This document shows positions 32,515 through 40,801 of a stretch of 64,000 nt of DNA, piece after piece. The stretch is from Microbacterium hominis NBRC 15708 (GTDB lineage: Bacteria; Actinomycetota; Actinomycetes; Actinomycetales; Microbacteriaceae), in NCBI RefSeq assembly GCF_001592125.1, contig NZ_BCWI01000010.1, positions 62,001 through 126,000 of the forward strand, given 5' to 3'. The translations under genes and the position numbers were made by a program. The notes beneath the pieces were generated by a model. That model searched no databases, was not told the origin of the DNA, and worked only from the letters and a program-made list of their open reading frames with translations. The stretch's first letter is position 1; every line of letters starts with the position of its first letter.

Positions 32515-33402
32515 TCAGCCCAGCCCCAGCAGTGCGACGGCGTTGTCCTTGAGGATGCCGGGCATCACCTTCGGCGTGAGCGCGGTCTCCTCCACGTCGC
32601 GCAGCCACCGGTCCGGCGTGAGCAGCGGGAAGTCGGAGCCGAAGAGCACGCGCGCGCGCAGGAAGGAGGTGGCCGCCCGCACGAGGGCGGGAGGGAAGTA
32701 CTTCGGGCTCCATCCCGAGAGGTCGATCCACGTGTTGTGCTTGTGCGTGGCGACGGCGATGGCCTCGTCCTGCCAGGGGACGGAGGGGTGGGCCATGACG
32801 ATGCGCAGATCGGGGAACTCCGCGGCGACCGTGTCGAGCAGCATCGGGTTCGACAGCGCGAGCCGCAGCCCCCGCCCGCCCCGCATGCCGGCGCCGATGC
32901 CGGTCTGACCGGTGTGGAACAGGGCGATCGTGCCCGCGCTCTGGAGCTGCTCGTAGAGCGGGAACCAGCGCGGATCGCTCGGGTCGAACCCCTGCACGGT
33001 CGGGTGGAACTTGAACCCGCGCACGCCGTGGTCCTCGATGAGGCGTCGCGCATGGTCGACGGCCGCCGGTCCGCGCAGCGGGTCGACGGAGCCGAACGGG
33101 ATCAGGACGTCGTTGTTGCGCGCGGCGCCCGCGGCGATCTCCTCGCTCGACAGCGGCGGGTGCTCCAGGGCGGTCCGCGCATCGACGGTGAAGACGACCG
33201 CCGCCATCGACCGCTCGCGGTAGTAGGCGGCCACGGCGTCCAGGTCGGGACGGCCGACGTCGGCGCGGAAGTAGGACGTCGCCGCCGCCGCGAGATCGTC
33301 GGGGAGGGAGCTGTGCCCGTGCGGATCGACCTCGATGTGCACGTGCATGTCGATCGCGGTCGTCGTCGACACGTCGATCGCGGGCTCGTATCGCGTGGTC
33401 AT
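32515..33402 (-). CDS. Metal-dependent amidohydrolase (ACMSD-like; CouO-type candidate)
   Basis: TIM-barrel hydrolase of 295 residues in the amidohydrolase_2 group. Metal ligands are visible as DMHVHIE (H20 and H22), FHPTVQGF, VMAHPS and LFGSDFPLL. In characterised hydroxycinnamate clusters of Rhodococcus and Corynebacterium an amidohydrolase of this group cleaves the 3-oxoacyl-CoA by a hydrolytic retro-Claisen reaction, giving the free aromatic acid instead of using a thiolase. This operon has no thiolase, so I infer that role. Confidence 0.82.
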   Translation of the reverse strand: MTTRYEPAIDVSTTTAIDMHVHIEVDPHGHSSLPDDLAAAATSYFRADVGRPDLDAVAAYYRERSMAAVVFTVDARTALEHPPLSSEEIAAGAARNNDVLIPFGSVDPLRGPAAVDHARRLIEDHGVRGFKFHPTVQGFDPSDPRWFPLYEQLQSAGTIALFHTGQTGIGAGMRGGRGLRLALSNPMLLDTVAAEFPDLRIVMAHPSVPWQDEAIAVATHKHNTWIDLSGWSPKYFPPALVRAATSFLRARVLFGSDFPLLTPDRWLRDVEETALTPKVMPGILKDNAVALLGLG

Positions 33403-33409
33403 GGGCGGG

Positions 33410-34336
33410 TCAGGGCCGCGGACGCTGCAGATCGTCGGGCAGGGGAGGGAAGTGCTCGCCGACGGACTGCAGGCTCGCGCCGATCAGCGTCGGGAACTGC
33501 TCCTCCAGGGCCGCGGTGCTCCAGCCGCCCTCGTGATAGGCGGTGACGATCGGCTCCGGATGGGACCAGAGCTGGATGCGGTCTCCGCCCACGCCGATGG
33601 CCTGTCCCGTGACGGTTGCCGCGGCATCCGAGGCGAGGTAGGCGATGAGCCCCGACACGTCATCGGCGGTGCCGAAGCCGAGGTCGTGGCGGTAGAACGC
33701 GGGCATGGGCTCGCCCGCGGCGTCGGCCTCGACGGCGGCGGCGAAGTACGGGACGGTGGCCGTCATGGCCGTCGCCGCCACCGGGATGACGGCGTTGGCG
33801 GTGATGCCCGCCTTCTTCAGCTCGATCGCCCAGGTGCGCACCATGCCGACGATCCCCGCCTTCGCGGCCGCGTAGTTGGTCTGGCCGAAGTTGCCGCGCT
33901 GGCCCGTGGGCGAGCCGATGCAGATGATGCGACCCGCGACCCCGGCGCCGCGCATGTGGGTCGCCGCCTCGCGCACACACGTGAACGTGCCGCGCAGGTG
34001 CACGTCGACGACGGTGTCGAACGCCTCGTCGCTCGTCTTCCAGAGGACGCCGTCGCGCAGCACGCCGGCGTTGGTGACGAGGATGTCGAGGCCGCCGAAG
34101 GTCTCGACGGCGACGCGCACGAGCTCGCGGGCGGTCTCGGCCGATCCCACGGCCGCCGCCACCGCGACGGCCCGGCCGCCCCGCTCCTCGATCGCCGCGG
34201 CGGCGGCCTGCGCCGTCGGGGCATCCACGTCGTTGACGACCACCGCCGCGCCCTGCCGGGCGAGCTCCTGCGCGTAGGCGAGGCCGAGTCCGCGGCCCGA
34301 GCCGGTGACGATGGCGACTTTTCCGTCGAGAGACAT
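33410..34336 (-). CDS. SDR-family 3-hydroxyacyl-CoA dehydrogenase
   Basis: NAD(P)-dependent dehydrogenase of 308 residues. It has TGSGRGLG at 11-18, VTNAGV near 87-92, the catalytic Ser in IGSPTGQRG, and YAAAK near 155-159. The end is extended by about 50 residues after GQAIGVGGDR, as in the dehydrogenase part of multifunctional enzyme 2, which acts on (R)-3-hydroxyacyl-CoA. It is the first gene of the catabolic operon, and its promoter region holds the MarR-type palindrome. Confidence 0.87.
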   Translation of the reverse strand: MSLDGKVAIVTGSGRGLGLAYAQELARQGAAVVVNDVDAPTAQAAAAAIEERGGRAVAVAAAVGSAETARELVRVAVETFGGLDILVTNAGVLRDGVLWKTSDEAFDTVVDVHLRGTFTCVREAATHMRGAGVAGRIICIGSPTGQRGNFGQTNYAAAKAGIVGMVRTWAIELKKAGITANAVIPVAATAMTATVPYFAAAVEADAAGEPMPAFYRHDLGFGTADDVSGLIAYLASDAAATVTGQAIGVGGDRIQLWSHPEPIVTAYHEGGWSTAALEEQFPTLIGASLQSVGEHFPPLPDDLQRPRP

Positions 34337-34370
34337 GGGAACTCCTTCGTTCGTGGCTCCATTGAACCGG

Positions 34371-34395
34371 CAATAGTTGAAGAAGTCAATTATTG
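34371..34395. promoter_or_regulatory. MarR-type operator between the catabolic operon and its regulator
   Basis: CAATAGTTGA-N5-TCAATTATTG is an inverted repeat matching at 9 of 10 positions. It lies in an AT-rich gap between the divergent SDR and MarR genes, 30 bases before the MarR start. Confidence 0.75.
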
Positions 34396-34412
34396 AATTC
34401 TGTGAGATTTGC

Positions 34413-34418
34413 TACGAT
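34413..34418 (+). promoter_or_regulatory. Leaderless-type -10 (TACGAT) for the MarR gene
   Basis: TACGAT is followed by CTGGTC and then ATG at 34425. Confidence 0.6.
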
Positions 34419-34424
34419 CTGGTC

Positions 34425-34877
34425 ATGCCGCACACAGAGGGATCCCGGGTCGGCGCCCCCGCCCGACTCGCCGAGGATATGAGCTTCCTGCTCGCTCGGG
34501 CCACCGCGCTCTCCGTGGCGGCGGGCAACGCCGCCCTCGCCCCGCTCGGGCTGAAGGCGCGGTCGTACTCGGTGCTCGCGCTCGCCGTCGACGTCGACGG
34601 GCCCTCGCAGCGCGAGCTCGCCGAGTTCCTCCGCCTCGACCCGAGTCAGGTCGTCTCCCTCGTCGACGACCTCCAGGGCCGCGGGCTCGTCGAGCGGCGT
34701 CCCGATCCGGGCGATCGCCGGGCGAACGTGGTCGTCGCCACCGCCGCGGGCCGTGCGCTCTACGAACGCGCACTGGTGGCCGCCGAGGCCGCCGAGCGGC
34801 AGCTGCACGCCGCGCTCGATGACGCGGAGCGCGGTCAGCTCGCGGCGCTGCTGCGCCGCATCGCCTTCCCCGACTGA
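34425..34877 (+). CDS. MarR-family regulator (CouR-type candidate)
   Basis: Winged-helix regulator of 150 residues. The HTH is at about 60-85 (QRELAEFLRLDPSQVVSLVDDL), and the wing carries RRPDPGDRRANVVVATAAG. It is divergent from the CoA-ester catabolic operon and shares the palindrome at 34371-34395. In the best-studied clusters the MarR repressor is released by the CoA thioester of the hydroxycinnamate; I infer a similar ligand. I chose ATG at 34425 rather than one 16 codons upstream because of TACGAT six bases before it. Confidence 0.87.
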   Translation: MPHTEGSRVGAPARLAEDMSFLLARATALSVAAGNAALAPLGLKARSYSVLALAVDVDGPSQRELAEFLRLDPSQVVSLVDDLQGRGLVERRPDPGDRRANVVVATAAGRALYERALVAAEAAERQLHAALDDAERGQLAALLRRIAFPD

Positions 34878-34883
34878 GCGCCC

Positions 34884-36068
34884 TCAGCCCACGCGCGTCT
34901 CGAACGGCCACCCCGTGTAGGCCTCCGCCAGGTAGGCGCGTCCCGCCTCCGACTCGACGATCGAGCGCAACTCGGCCCGCTGCCGCTCCCGGTCGAAGGC
35001 GGTCGCCTCGGGAGTGCTGTGCAGCATGCTCGTCATCCACCAGGAAAAGTGCTGCGCCTTCCAGATGCGGCGCAGCGCGGTCTCGCCGAACGCGTCGAGC
35101 GGCCGTTCGTCGCGTCGGTGCAGCAGCGCCTCCAGCGCCCGATGCAGCAGCACGACGTCGGCGACCGCCAGGTTCATGCCCTTGGCGCCGGTCGGAGGCA
35201 CGGTGTGCGCGGCGTCGCCGATGAGCGCGACCCGGCCGCGTCGCAGCTCGCCGGCCACGAAGCTGCGGAAGCGCAGCACGTCGCGCTGGAAGATCGGACC
35301 CTCCTTCAGCACGGTGCCGGGCACGCGCGCCTGCAGCCGGTCCCAGATCTCCCGCTCGCTCAGGGCGTCGGGATCGGCGCCCGGGTCGCACTGGAAGTAC
35401 ATGCGCTGCACGGTGGCGCTGCGCTGGCTGATGAGCGCGAACCCCTCCGGCGCGTGGCTGTAGATCAGCTCGTCGGCACTCGGCGGCGCCTCGCAGAGGA
35501 TGCCGAACCACGCGAACGGATACTCGCGGAACGACCCCGCCGCCGATCCGCCCAGCGCCGCCCGGACGACCGATCGCGATCCGTCCGCCCCGACCACCAT
35601 GTCGGCCTCGATCTCGACGGGCCGCCCCTCGGCATCCGTGCCCGTCAGGCGCGGGCTGGCGGGGTCGGTCGTGTCCACGGTCTCGATGCGCGTGCCGAAC
35701 CGCAGGTCCTGCCCATCGGCGAGGCGCGTGGCGATGAGGTCTGCGAGCACTTCGTGCTGGGGATACAGCCACACGCTGCGGCCGGTCAGGGCGGGAAAGT
35801 CGATGCGGTGCCCCTCGCCGTCGAATCGCAGCTCGATGCCGTCGTGTCGCCGACCGTCGGTGAGCACGCGGGTCGAGGCTCCCGTCTCGACCAGCAGGTC
35901 GACCGTGCCCTGCTCGAGGATGCCGGCGCGGATCGTGGTCTCGATCTCGGCGCGACTGCGCGCATCGACGACGAGGGAGGCGATTCCGGAGGAGGCCAGC
36001 AGGTGTGAGAGCAGGAGTCCTGCCGGGCCGGCGCCGACGATGGCGACGGGGGTGCGGACGGCGGTCAT
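34884..36068 (-). CDS. pobA: 4-hydroxybenzoate 3-monooxygenase
   Basis: Flavoprotein hydroxylase of 394 residues that converts 4-hydroxybenzoate to protocatechuate using NAD(P)H and O2. The FAD motif is VAIVGAGPAGLLLSHLLASSG (about 8-28), the DG motif MVVGADGSRSVVR is near 155, and the GD motif LIGDAAHTVPPTGAKGMNLA near 281-300. Length matches PobA (about 394). It lies next to the phenylpropanoid-like operon, whose product would be its substrate. A 6-bp inverted repeat about 80 bases upstream is a candidate regulator site. Confidence 0.95.
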   Translation of the reverse strand: MTAVRTPVAIVGAGPAGLLLSHLLASSGIASLVVDARSRAEIETTIRAGILEQGTVDLLVETGASTRVLTDGRRHDGIELRFDGEGHRIDFPALTGRSVWLYPQHEVLADLIATRLADGQDLRFGTRIETVDTTDPASPRLTGTDAEGRPVEIEADMVVGADGSRSVVRAALGGSAAGSFREYPFAWFGILCEAPPSADELIYSHAPEGFALISQRSATVQRMYFQCDPGADPDALSEREIWDRLQARVPGTVLKEGPIFQRDVLRFRSFVAGELRRGRVALIGDAAHTVPPTGAKGMNLAVADVVLLHRALEALLHRRDERPLDAFGETALRRIWKAQHFSWWMTSMLHSTPEATAFDRERQRAELRSIVESEAGRAYLAEAYTGWPFETRVG

Positions 36069-36140
36069 GGCGTCTCCTTCGACGACGGGCCTGGCGGTGC
36101 TGCGCTCCAGTGTGGCGCGGCATCCGGGCCTGTCTCGCAG

Positions 36141-36159
36141 ATTCCCGATGAATGGGAAT
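36141..36159. promoter_or_regulatory. Candidate IclR-type operator upstream of pobA
   Basis: ATTCCC-N7-GGGAAT lies between the IclR gene and pobA. IclR-family activators of aromatic catabolism bind short inverted repeats of this kind. Confidence 0.5.
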
Positions 36160-36166
36160 GCCGAGA

Positions 36167-36919
36167 TCAGTGTCGCGCGGCGCGCAGGGCGGCCTCGATC
36201 GCGGCGGCCCCGGCGCGCAACGCGCGCAGCGCGGGCGCGGGGTCGTCGTCGCGCCGGAGCACGACCGCCAGCGCCGCGACCACGACACCGGCGTCGCGGA
36301 TCGGCACCGCCACCCCGGTCGAGACGGACTCGACGGTGCCGACCGCCACCACGTGGCCGTCACGGCGGATGTCGGCGAGGAGGCGGCGCAGCCGTGCGGC
36401 ATCCGTGGTCGTCTCCCGGGCGACGCGGCGCAGCGGCCCGGAGAGCACGCGCTCCCGGACGGCGGAGGGAGCGTGCGCGAGGAGCACGAGCCCCGCCGAC
36501 GAGGCGTGCAGCGGGAGCCGGCCCGCGATGCGGGTGATGTTGGCCCCGGCATCCGGGTCGGAGAGCCGTTCGACGAACAGCGCCTCGTCCTGCTCCAGCA
36601 CCGCGAGCTGCGTGTGCTCGCGGACCTCGGCCTGCACGGCGGCCATGGCGGGAAGCGCCGCCTGCCGCAGGCGCAGGGCCCCCGAGCCGCGCAGCGCCAG
36701 CTCCCACAGCCGCATCCCGACGCGTACCCGCCGGTCGTCGTCGCGCTCGAGCAGACCGGCCGCGACGAGGTCGTCGACGATGCGGTGGGCGGTCGAGGAG
36801 GCCAGCCCCGCCCGGCGGCCGATCTCGCTCGCCGTCTGCACGGTGCGATCCGCCGTGAAGGTCTCGAGCACGCGCACGAGCCGCGACGTCAGGGAGTCCC
36901 CGCTGGGAGAGTTCGCCAT
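36167..36919 (-). CDS. IclR-family transcriptional regulator (PobR/PcaR-like)
   Basis: Regulator of 250 residues. The winged HTH is at about 10-75 (RLVRVLETFTADRTVQTASEIGRRAGLASSTAHRIVDDL), followed by the IclR effector-binding domain (about 80-248). IclR proteins such as PobR and PcaR control 4-hydroxybenzoate and protocatechuate genes, and this gene is directly upstream of pobA, separated by 98 bases that contain a palindrome. I infer control of pobA; the effector is unproven. Confidence 0.88.
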   Translation of the reverse strand: MANSPSGDSLTSRLVRVLETFTADRTVQTASEIGRRAGLASSTAHRIVDDLVAAGLLERDDDRRVRVGMRLWELALRGSGALRLRQAALPAMAAVQAEVREHTQLAVLEQDEALFVERLSDPDAGANITRIAGRLPLHASSAGLVLLAHAPSAVRERVLSGPLRRVARETTTDAARLRRLLADIRRDGHVVAVGTVESVSTGVAVPIRDAGVVVAALAVVLRRDDDPAPALRALRAGAAAIEAALRAARH

Positions 36920-36980
36920 GCCGCCACCTTCTCACGCCGCGCCCCGCCCGTCCGCCGGGGCCGCCGGTCGCCCGTCGCGC

Positions 36981-38561
36981 TCACCCGGCCAGGTAGCGGA
37001 CCCGCCCGTCGACCACGGTGGCGTGGACGCCCACGGCCGCGACCTCCTCGGGCGCCGAGACGGACGGGTCGGCGCTCAGCACGGTGAGATCGGCACGCAT
37101 CCCCACGGCGATGCGCCCCTCGTCGCCGGCGCACCCGGCGGCGACGGCCGCGCCGGTCGTGAACGCCGCGAACGCCTGGGCGGCGGTCAACGCCTCGTTC
37201 GCCCCGATCGGCCCAGCCGCGCCGTGGCGCCGGGTCTGCGCCTCGACGAGGATCTCCCGCGGATCGAACGGCGCGATCGGCCAGTCCGAGCCGAGCGCCA
37301 GGGTCACGCCGCCGTCGGCGAGCGAACGGGTCCGCCACGAGTGCTCCGCGCGGTCGGCGCCGACGCGGGTGCTCCAGTTGTCGCTGCGGTCGGCGCGCAC
37401 GAACCGGGTGCAGTGCGTCGGCTGCATGCTCGCGACCGCGCCGCTGCGCGCGACCGCGGCGACCACGTCGTCGCCGGTCAGCTCCAGGTGCTCGATGCGA
37501 TGCACGGAACCCGGGTGGGCGGCGCGGGCATCGGCGATGGATGCCGCGGCGTGGCGGACCGCCGCGTCGCCGATCGCATGCGTGGCCGTCGGGACGCCGG
37601 CGGCCGCGAACCGCGCGATCGCGGCCGCGTAGCGCGAGGGGGAGGGCCACGTGCTACGCACCGAGCGGCCGTCGCGGTCGGGACGCGTCAGCCACGCCGT
37701 GCCGTTGTCGATCGTGCCGTCCAGGAACAGCTTCACCCCGTGGCGGCGCCACGACGCGCCGCCGGTGCCGGTCGCGGCGATCAGGGCCTCCCAGTCGTCC
37801 GGGGTGGACGCGGGGTCGACCCACGGGTGGATGCGCAGGCGCAGCGGCATCCGGTCCTCGCTCTCGACCGCCGCGTACAGTGCGGCAGGGTCTCCTTCGA
37901 AGTCCATGACGTGCGCTCCCGTGAGCCCGACGGACGCCATCTGCTCGAGAGCCCCCGCCAGTCGCGCGGCCACGGCGGACGCCGGCTCGAGCGGGACGAG
38001 GCACTCGATCAGGTCGATCGCCTCGTGCTCGTGGAGGAACCCCGTGGGGGTGCCCGCGTCATCCACGTCGACGTGGGCGCCCGACGCGAACGTCCGGCGA
38101 CCCGTGACACCCGCCCGGGCGAGGGCGGCGCTGCTCGCGAGCGCGGAGTGGGCGTCGAACATCCGCAGCAGCGTCGGGACGTCGCCGACCGCGTCGTCGA
38201 GCGCCTCCGCCGTGATCGCCGCTCCCGCCCAGACGTCGTGGGACAGTCCCCACCCGAGGATCCACTCGCTCACGCCGCGTCGTGCCGCCGCGAGCGTCGA
38301 GCGCAGCTCGTCGAGCGTGCGCACCTCCCGCAGATCGATCCCGCGGGCCATCCGGGCGCCCAGCACGGGGTGGGTGTGGGCGTCGACGAGGCCGGGCGAC
38401 ACGATGCCGGGCAGGCGCAGCGTGCGCGTTCCGACACCGCTCCAGCCGGCGGCGTCGCTGCGGTCGCCGATCGCGACGATGCGGCCCCCGGCCACGGCCA
38501 GGGCTTCGCCGGCCGTGCCGTGCAGGGCATCGGCGACGAGGACGAGGTCGGCGGCCGTCAC
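36981..38561 (-). CDS. YtcJ-like metal-dependent amidohydrolase
   Basis: Amidohydrolase_3 family protein of 526 residues. It has the metal site PGLVDAHTHPVLGAR near 58-72, a carboxylated-Lys-type segment VKLFLDGTIDNGTAWL, later THAIGDAAVRHA, HRIEHLEL and SDWPIAPFDP, and the C-terminal beta-sandwich VGMRADLTVLS. The start is GTG at 38561 and overlaps the permease stop by four bases. The pair suggests import and hydrolysis of an amide or N-acyl compound. The substrate is unknown. Confidence 0.88.
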   Translation of the reverse strand: MTAADLVLVADALHGTAGEALAVAGGRIVAIGDRSDAAGWSGVGTRTLRLPGIVSPGLVDAHTHPVLGARMARGIDLREVRTLDELRSTLAAARRGVSEWILGWGLSHDVWAGAAITAEALDDAVGDVPTLLRMFDAHSALASSAALARAGVTGRRTFASGAHVDVDDAGTPTGFLHEHEAIDLIECLVPLEPASAVAARLAGALEQMASVGLTGAHVMDFEGDPAALYAAVESEDRMPLRLRIHPWVDPASTPDDWEALIAATGTGGASWRRHGVKLFLDGTIDNGTAWLTRPDRDGRSVRSTWPSPSRYAAAIARFAAAGVPTATHAIGDAAVRHAAASIADARAAHPGSVHRIEHLELTGDDVVAAVARSGAVASMQPTHCTRFVRADRSDNWSTRVGADRAEHSWRTRSLADGGVTLALGSDWPIAPFDPREILVEAQTRRHGAAGPIGANEALTAAQAFAAFTTGAAVAAGCAGDEGRIAVGMRADLTVLSADPSVSAPEEVAAVGVHATVVDGRVRYLAG

Positions 38562-40024
38562 TGCTCCGGCCCGCCGATCCCGGCGTACGCGGCCGGCCGT
38601 GATCGGCGCAGCCCTTCCGCCAGCACGAGGCCGATCAGGAACGACACCGGGATGACGCCCACGATGACGGCGTTCGTCGCGGCATCCGCGCCCGTGAGCA
38701 CATCGATGTTCACGACGATGAGCACGAGGAAGACGAGCATGAGCACGCCGCCGAGGAGGCCGGTGGGAAGTGCGTACCAGGGGCGGTCGGCGGGCCCGCG
38801 GCGGACGAAGAAGACGACCACCGACGCCGCGGCGAGGATCTGCAGGACGACGACGCCGACCACGCCCGGCGTGTTGACCCAGATCAGCAGCTGCCGGTAC
38901 GGGTCGGCGCCGGCGAGCACGAACCCGCCGACCACCACGGCGGCCAGTGCCGTCTGCACGAGCCCGGCGACCCACGGGGCGCCGTTGCGCTCGCGGGTGC
39001 GGCCGAGCGCGGCGGGGAGCACGCCGTCGCGGGCGAGAGCGTAGGTGTACCGGTTGATCGAGTTGTGGAAGGCGAGAAGCGCGGCGAAGACGCTCGTCAC
39101 GATGAGGAGGAGGAAGACGCTCGTCGCCGCCTCGCCGAGCCGGCTGCCGGCCGTGACGAACAGGAACGTCTCCACGCCGTTGTCGGCGATGAACGCCTGC
39201 ACGAGATCCTCGCCGTGGGCCTGGATGAGCAGCCACGTCAACGCGAAGTAGAACAGCGTCATCGCGGCCACCGCGACATAGGTGGCGCGCGGGATCGTGC
39301 GATGCGGGGTGCGTGCTTCGGACCGATAGAGCACCGTCGACTCGAAACCGATGAAGGCGGCGAACGCGAGACCCAGCACGACGGCGAACTGCGGCGTGAA
39401 GACGTTCTCCGGTGCGAACACCCCGTCGCCGAAGCCGGCGGACGTCCCACCCGTGACGAGGATGGCCACACCGAGCGCGGCGAGCGCCAGCGTCTCGGCG
39501 ACCAGCAGCACGCCCAGGACCTTGGCGCCCATGTCGATGCCCGTGAAACCCATGGCCCAGACGCCCGCGATCGCGACGGCCGCGAGGACGCCCCACGGGA
39601 CATCGATGCCGAAGACGGTGGCGAGCATCGCCCGGGTGTTCACCGCGAACAGCCCGTAGATGCCGATCTGCATCGCGTTGTACGAGACGAGGGCGAGGAT
39701 GCCGGAGCCGAGTCCCATGTGCTTGCCGAGGGCGGCCGCGATGTACGTGTAGAAGCCGCCGGTGCGCGAGACGCGGTTGGTCATCGCCATGAAGCCGGCC
39801 GCGAAGATCGCCAGGGCGATGCCGACGACGAGGTAGGCGGTCGGGGCCGCCGGACCCGCGATGAGGATCGCGAGCGGCACGGTTCCCGCGATCACCGTCA
39901 GCGGCGCGGCGGCCGAGACCACGAGGAAGGTGATCCCCCTCGCGCCGAGCGAGTTCTGCTTCAGGGCGCCGATGGCACCGGACGGGTCCGCGGGTGCGGA
40001 CGGAGTGGGCGTCGTCGTTGACAT
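38558..40024 (-). CDS. APC-family amino-acid/amine permease
   Basis: Transporter of 488 residues with twelve membrane segments. It starts with a polar tail and then GARGITFLVVSAAAPLTVIAG, the usual first segment of APC permeases. ATG at 40024 has GGAGG five bases upstream; the frame extends further upstream without support. It heads a unit with the YtcJ-like amidohydrolase and is divergent from a TetR gene, with a nested palindrome in the shared region, so it is probably repressed by that TetR. Confidence 0.9.
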   Translation of the reverse strand: MSTTTPTPSAPADPSGAIGALKQNSLGARGITFLVVSAAAPLTVIAGTVPLAILIAGPAAPTAYLVVGIALAIFAAGFMAMTNRVSRTGGFYTYIAAALGKHMGLGSGILALVSYNAMQIGIYGLFAVNTRAMLATVFGIDVPWGVLAAVAIAGVWAMGFTGIDMGAKVLGVLLVAETLALAALGVAILVTGGTSAGFGDGVFAPENVFTPQFAVVLGLAFAAFIGFESTVLYRSEARTPHRTIPRATYVAVAAMTLFYFALTWLLIQAHGEDLVQAFIADNGVETFLFVTAGSRLGEAATSVFLLLIVTSVFAALLAFHNSINRYTYALARDGVLPAALGRTRERNGAPWVAGLVQTALAAVVVGGFVLAGADPYRQLLIWVNTPGVVGVVVLQILAAASVVVFFVRRGPADRPWYALPTGLLGGVLMLVFLVLIVVNIDVLTGADAATNAVIVGVIPVSFLIGLVLAEGLRRSRPAAYAGIGGPEQ

Positions 40025-40055
40025 GTCGTCCTCCAGAGGGTGTCGGGTCAGGAAT

Positions 40056-40097
40056 GAGCCGGATTTATCTAACGGTGTTAGGCAGTATGTCCGGCTC
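40056..40097. promoter_or_regulatory. TetR-type operator with nested inverted repeats
   Basis: The inner repeat is CTAAC-GGT-GTTAG (40069-40081). An outer repeat GAGCCGGA (40056-40063) and TCCGGCTC (40090-40097) is centred within two bases of it. The site lies between the divergent APC permease and TetR genes. Confidence 0.65.
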
Positions 40098-40148
40098 GTG
40101 CGACGGCGACAAGTACGCTGTGTAACTGTCTTGTTTCGGGAGGTGTGT

Positions 40149-40757
40149 GTGGGCAGACCCTCGGTGGCGCGTCTCTCGGTCGAGCGCATCGTCGATGAGG
40201 CCCTGGCGCTCATCGACAGCGGCGACACGTTCTCCATGCGCGCGCTCGGCAAGCGCTTGGACGTCGCCGCGCCGTCGCTGTACTACCACGTCGGCGGGCT
40301 CGAGCATCTGATCGATCTCATCCGCGATCGCATGGTGCAGGACTTCCCGCCACCCCCTCCGGATCGTGGGCGCCCCTGGCGCGAGGAGCTGGAGGCGATC
40401 CTCCACTCGATGCGCGCCGGCTACGCGGCCCACCCGCGACTGGTCGCCCTCCTCGTCGGCACGCCCATCACCTCGGAGGCGGTGCTGGGCATCTACGAGC
40501 GCATGGCGGCAGCCCTGTTCGCCGCCGGCTTCGCAGCGGATGCCGTGTCGGTCCACCTCGAGGCGCTGGACAGTTTCGCTCTCGGCATCGCGCTCGAGCG
40601 TGCGGCTCCGGCCGAGGTGTGGCGGACGTCTCCCGCGACGAGCGCGCTCGCCGCGGCGAGCGCGGCGTGGGCGGATGCCGACGCGCGCCTCGACGCCGCC
40701 TTCGAGGTGGGCCTGCTCGCCCTCCTCGACGCGATCGAGCGCGCGCCGCGCGCGTAG
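40149..40757 (+). CDS. TetR-family transcriptional regulator
   Basis: Repressor of 202 residues. The TetR HTH is at about 8-55 (LSVERIVDEALALID; SMRALGKRLDVAAPSLYYHVGG), with a TetR_C-type ligand domain after it. The start is GTG at 40149 with GGGAGG five bases upstream. It is divergent from the APC permease and YtcJ-like genes and is the likely regulator of that unit. The ligand is unknown. Confidence 0.9.
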   Translation: MGRPSVARLSVERIVDEALALIDSGDTFSMRALGKRLDVAAPSLYYHVGGLEHLIDLIRDRMVQDFPPPPPDRGRPWREELEAILHSMRAGYAAHPRLVALLVGTPITSEAVLGIYERMAAALFAAGFAADAVSVHLEALDSFALGIALERAAPAEVWRTSPATSALAAASAAWADADARLDAAFEVGLLALLDAIERAPRA

Positions 40758-40762
40758 CGCGC
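40737..40762. terminator. Stem-loop at the TetR 3' end
   Basis: GAGCGCGC (40737-40744) and GCGCGCTC (40755-40762) form an 8-bp stem spanning the TetR stop codon. There is no T-tract. Confidence 0.4.
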
Positions 40763-40801
40763 TCCGCGCCGCGGCGGGCGGACGAAGACGGAACCCGCGG
40801 G

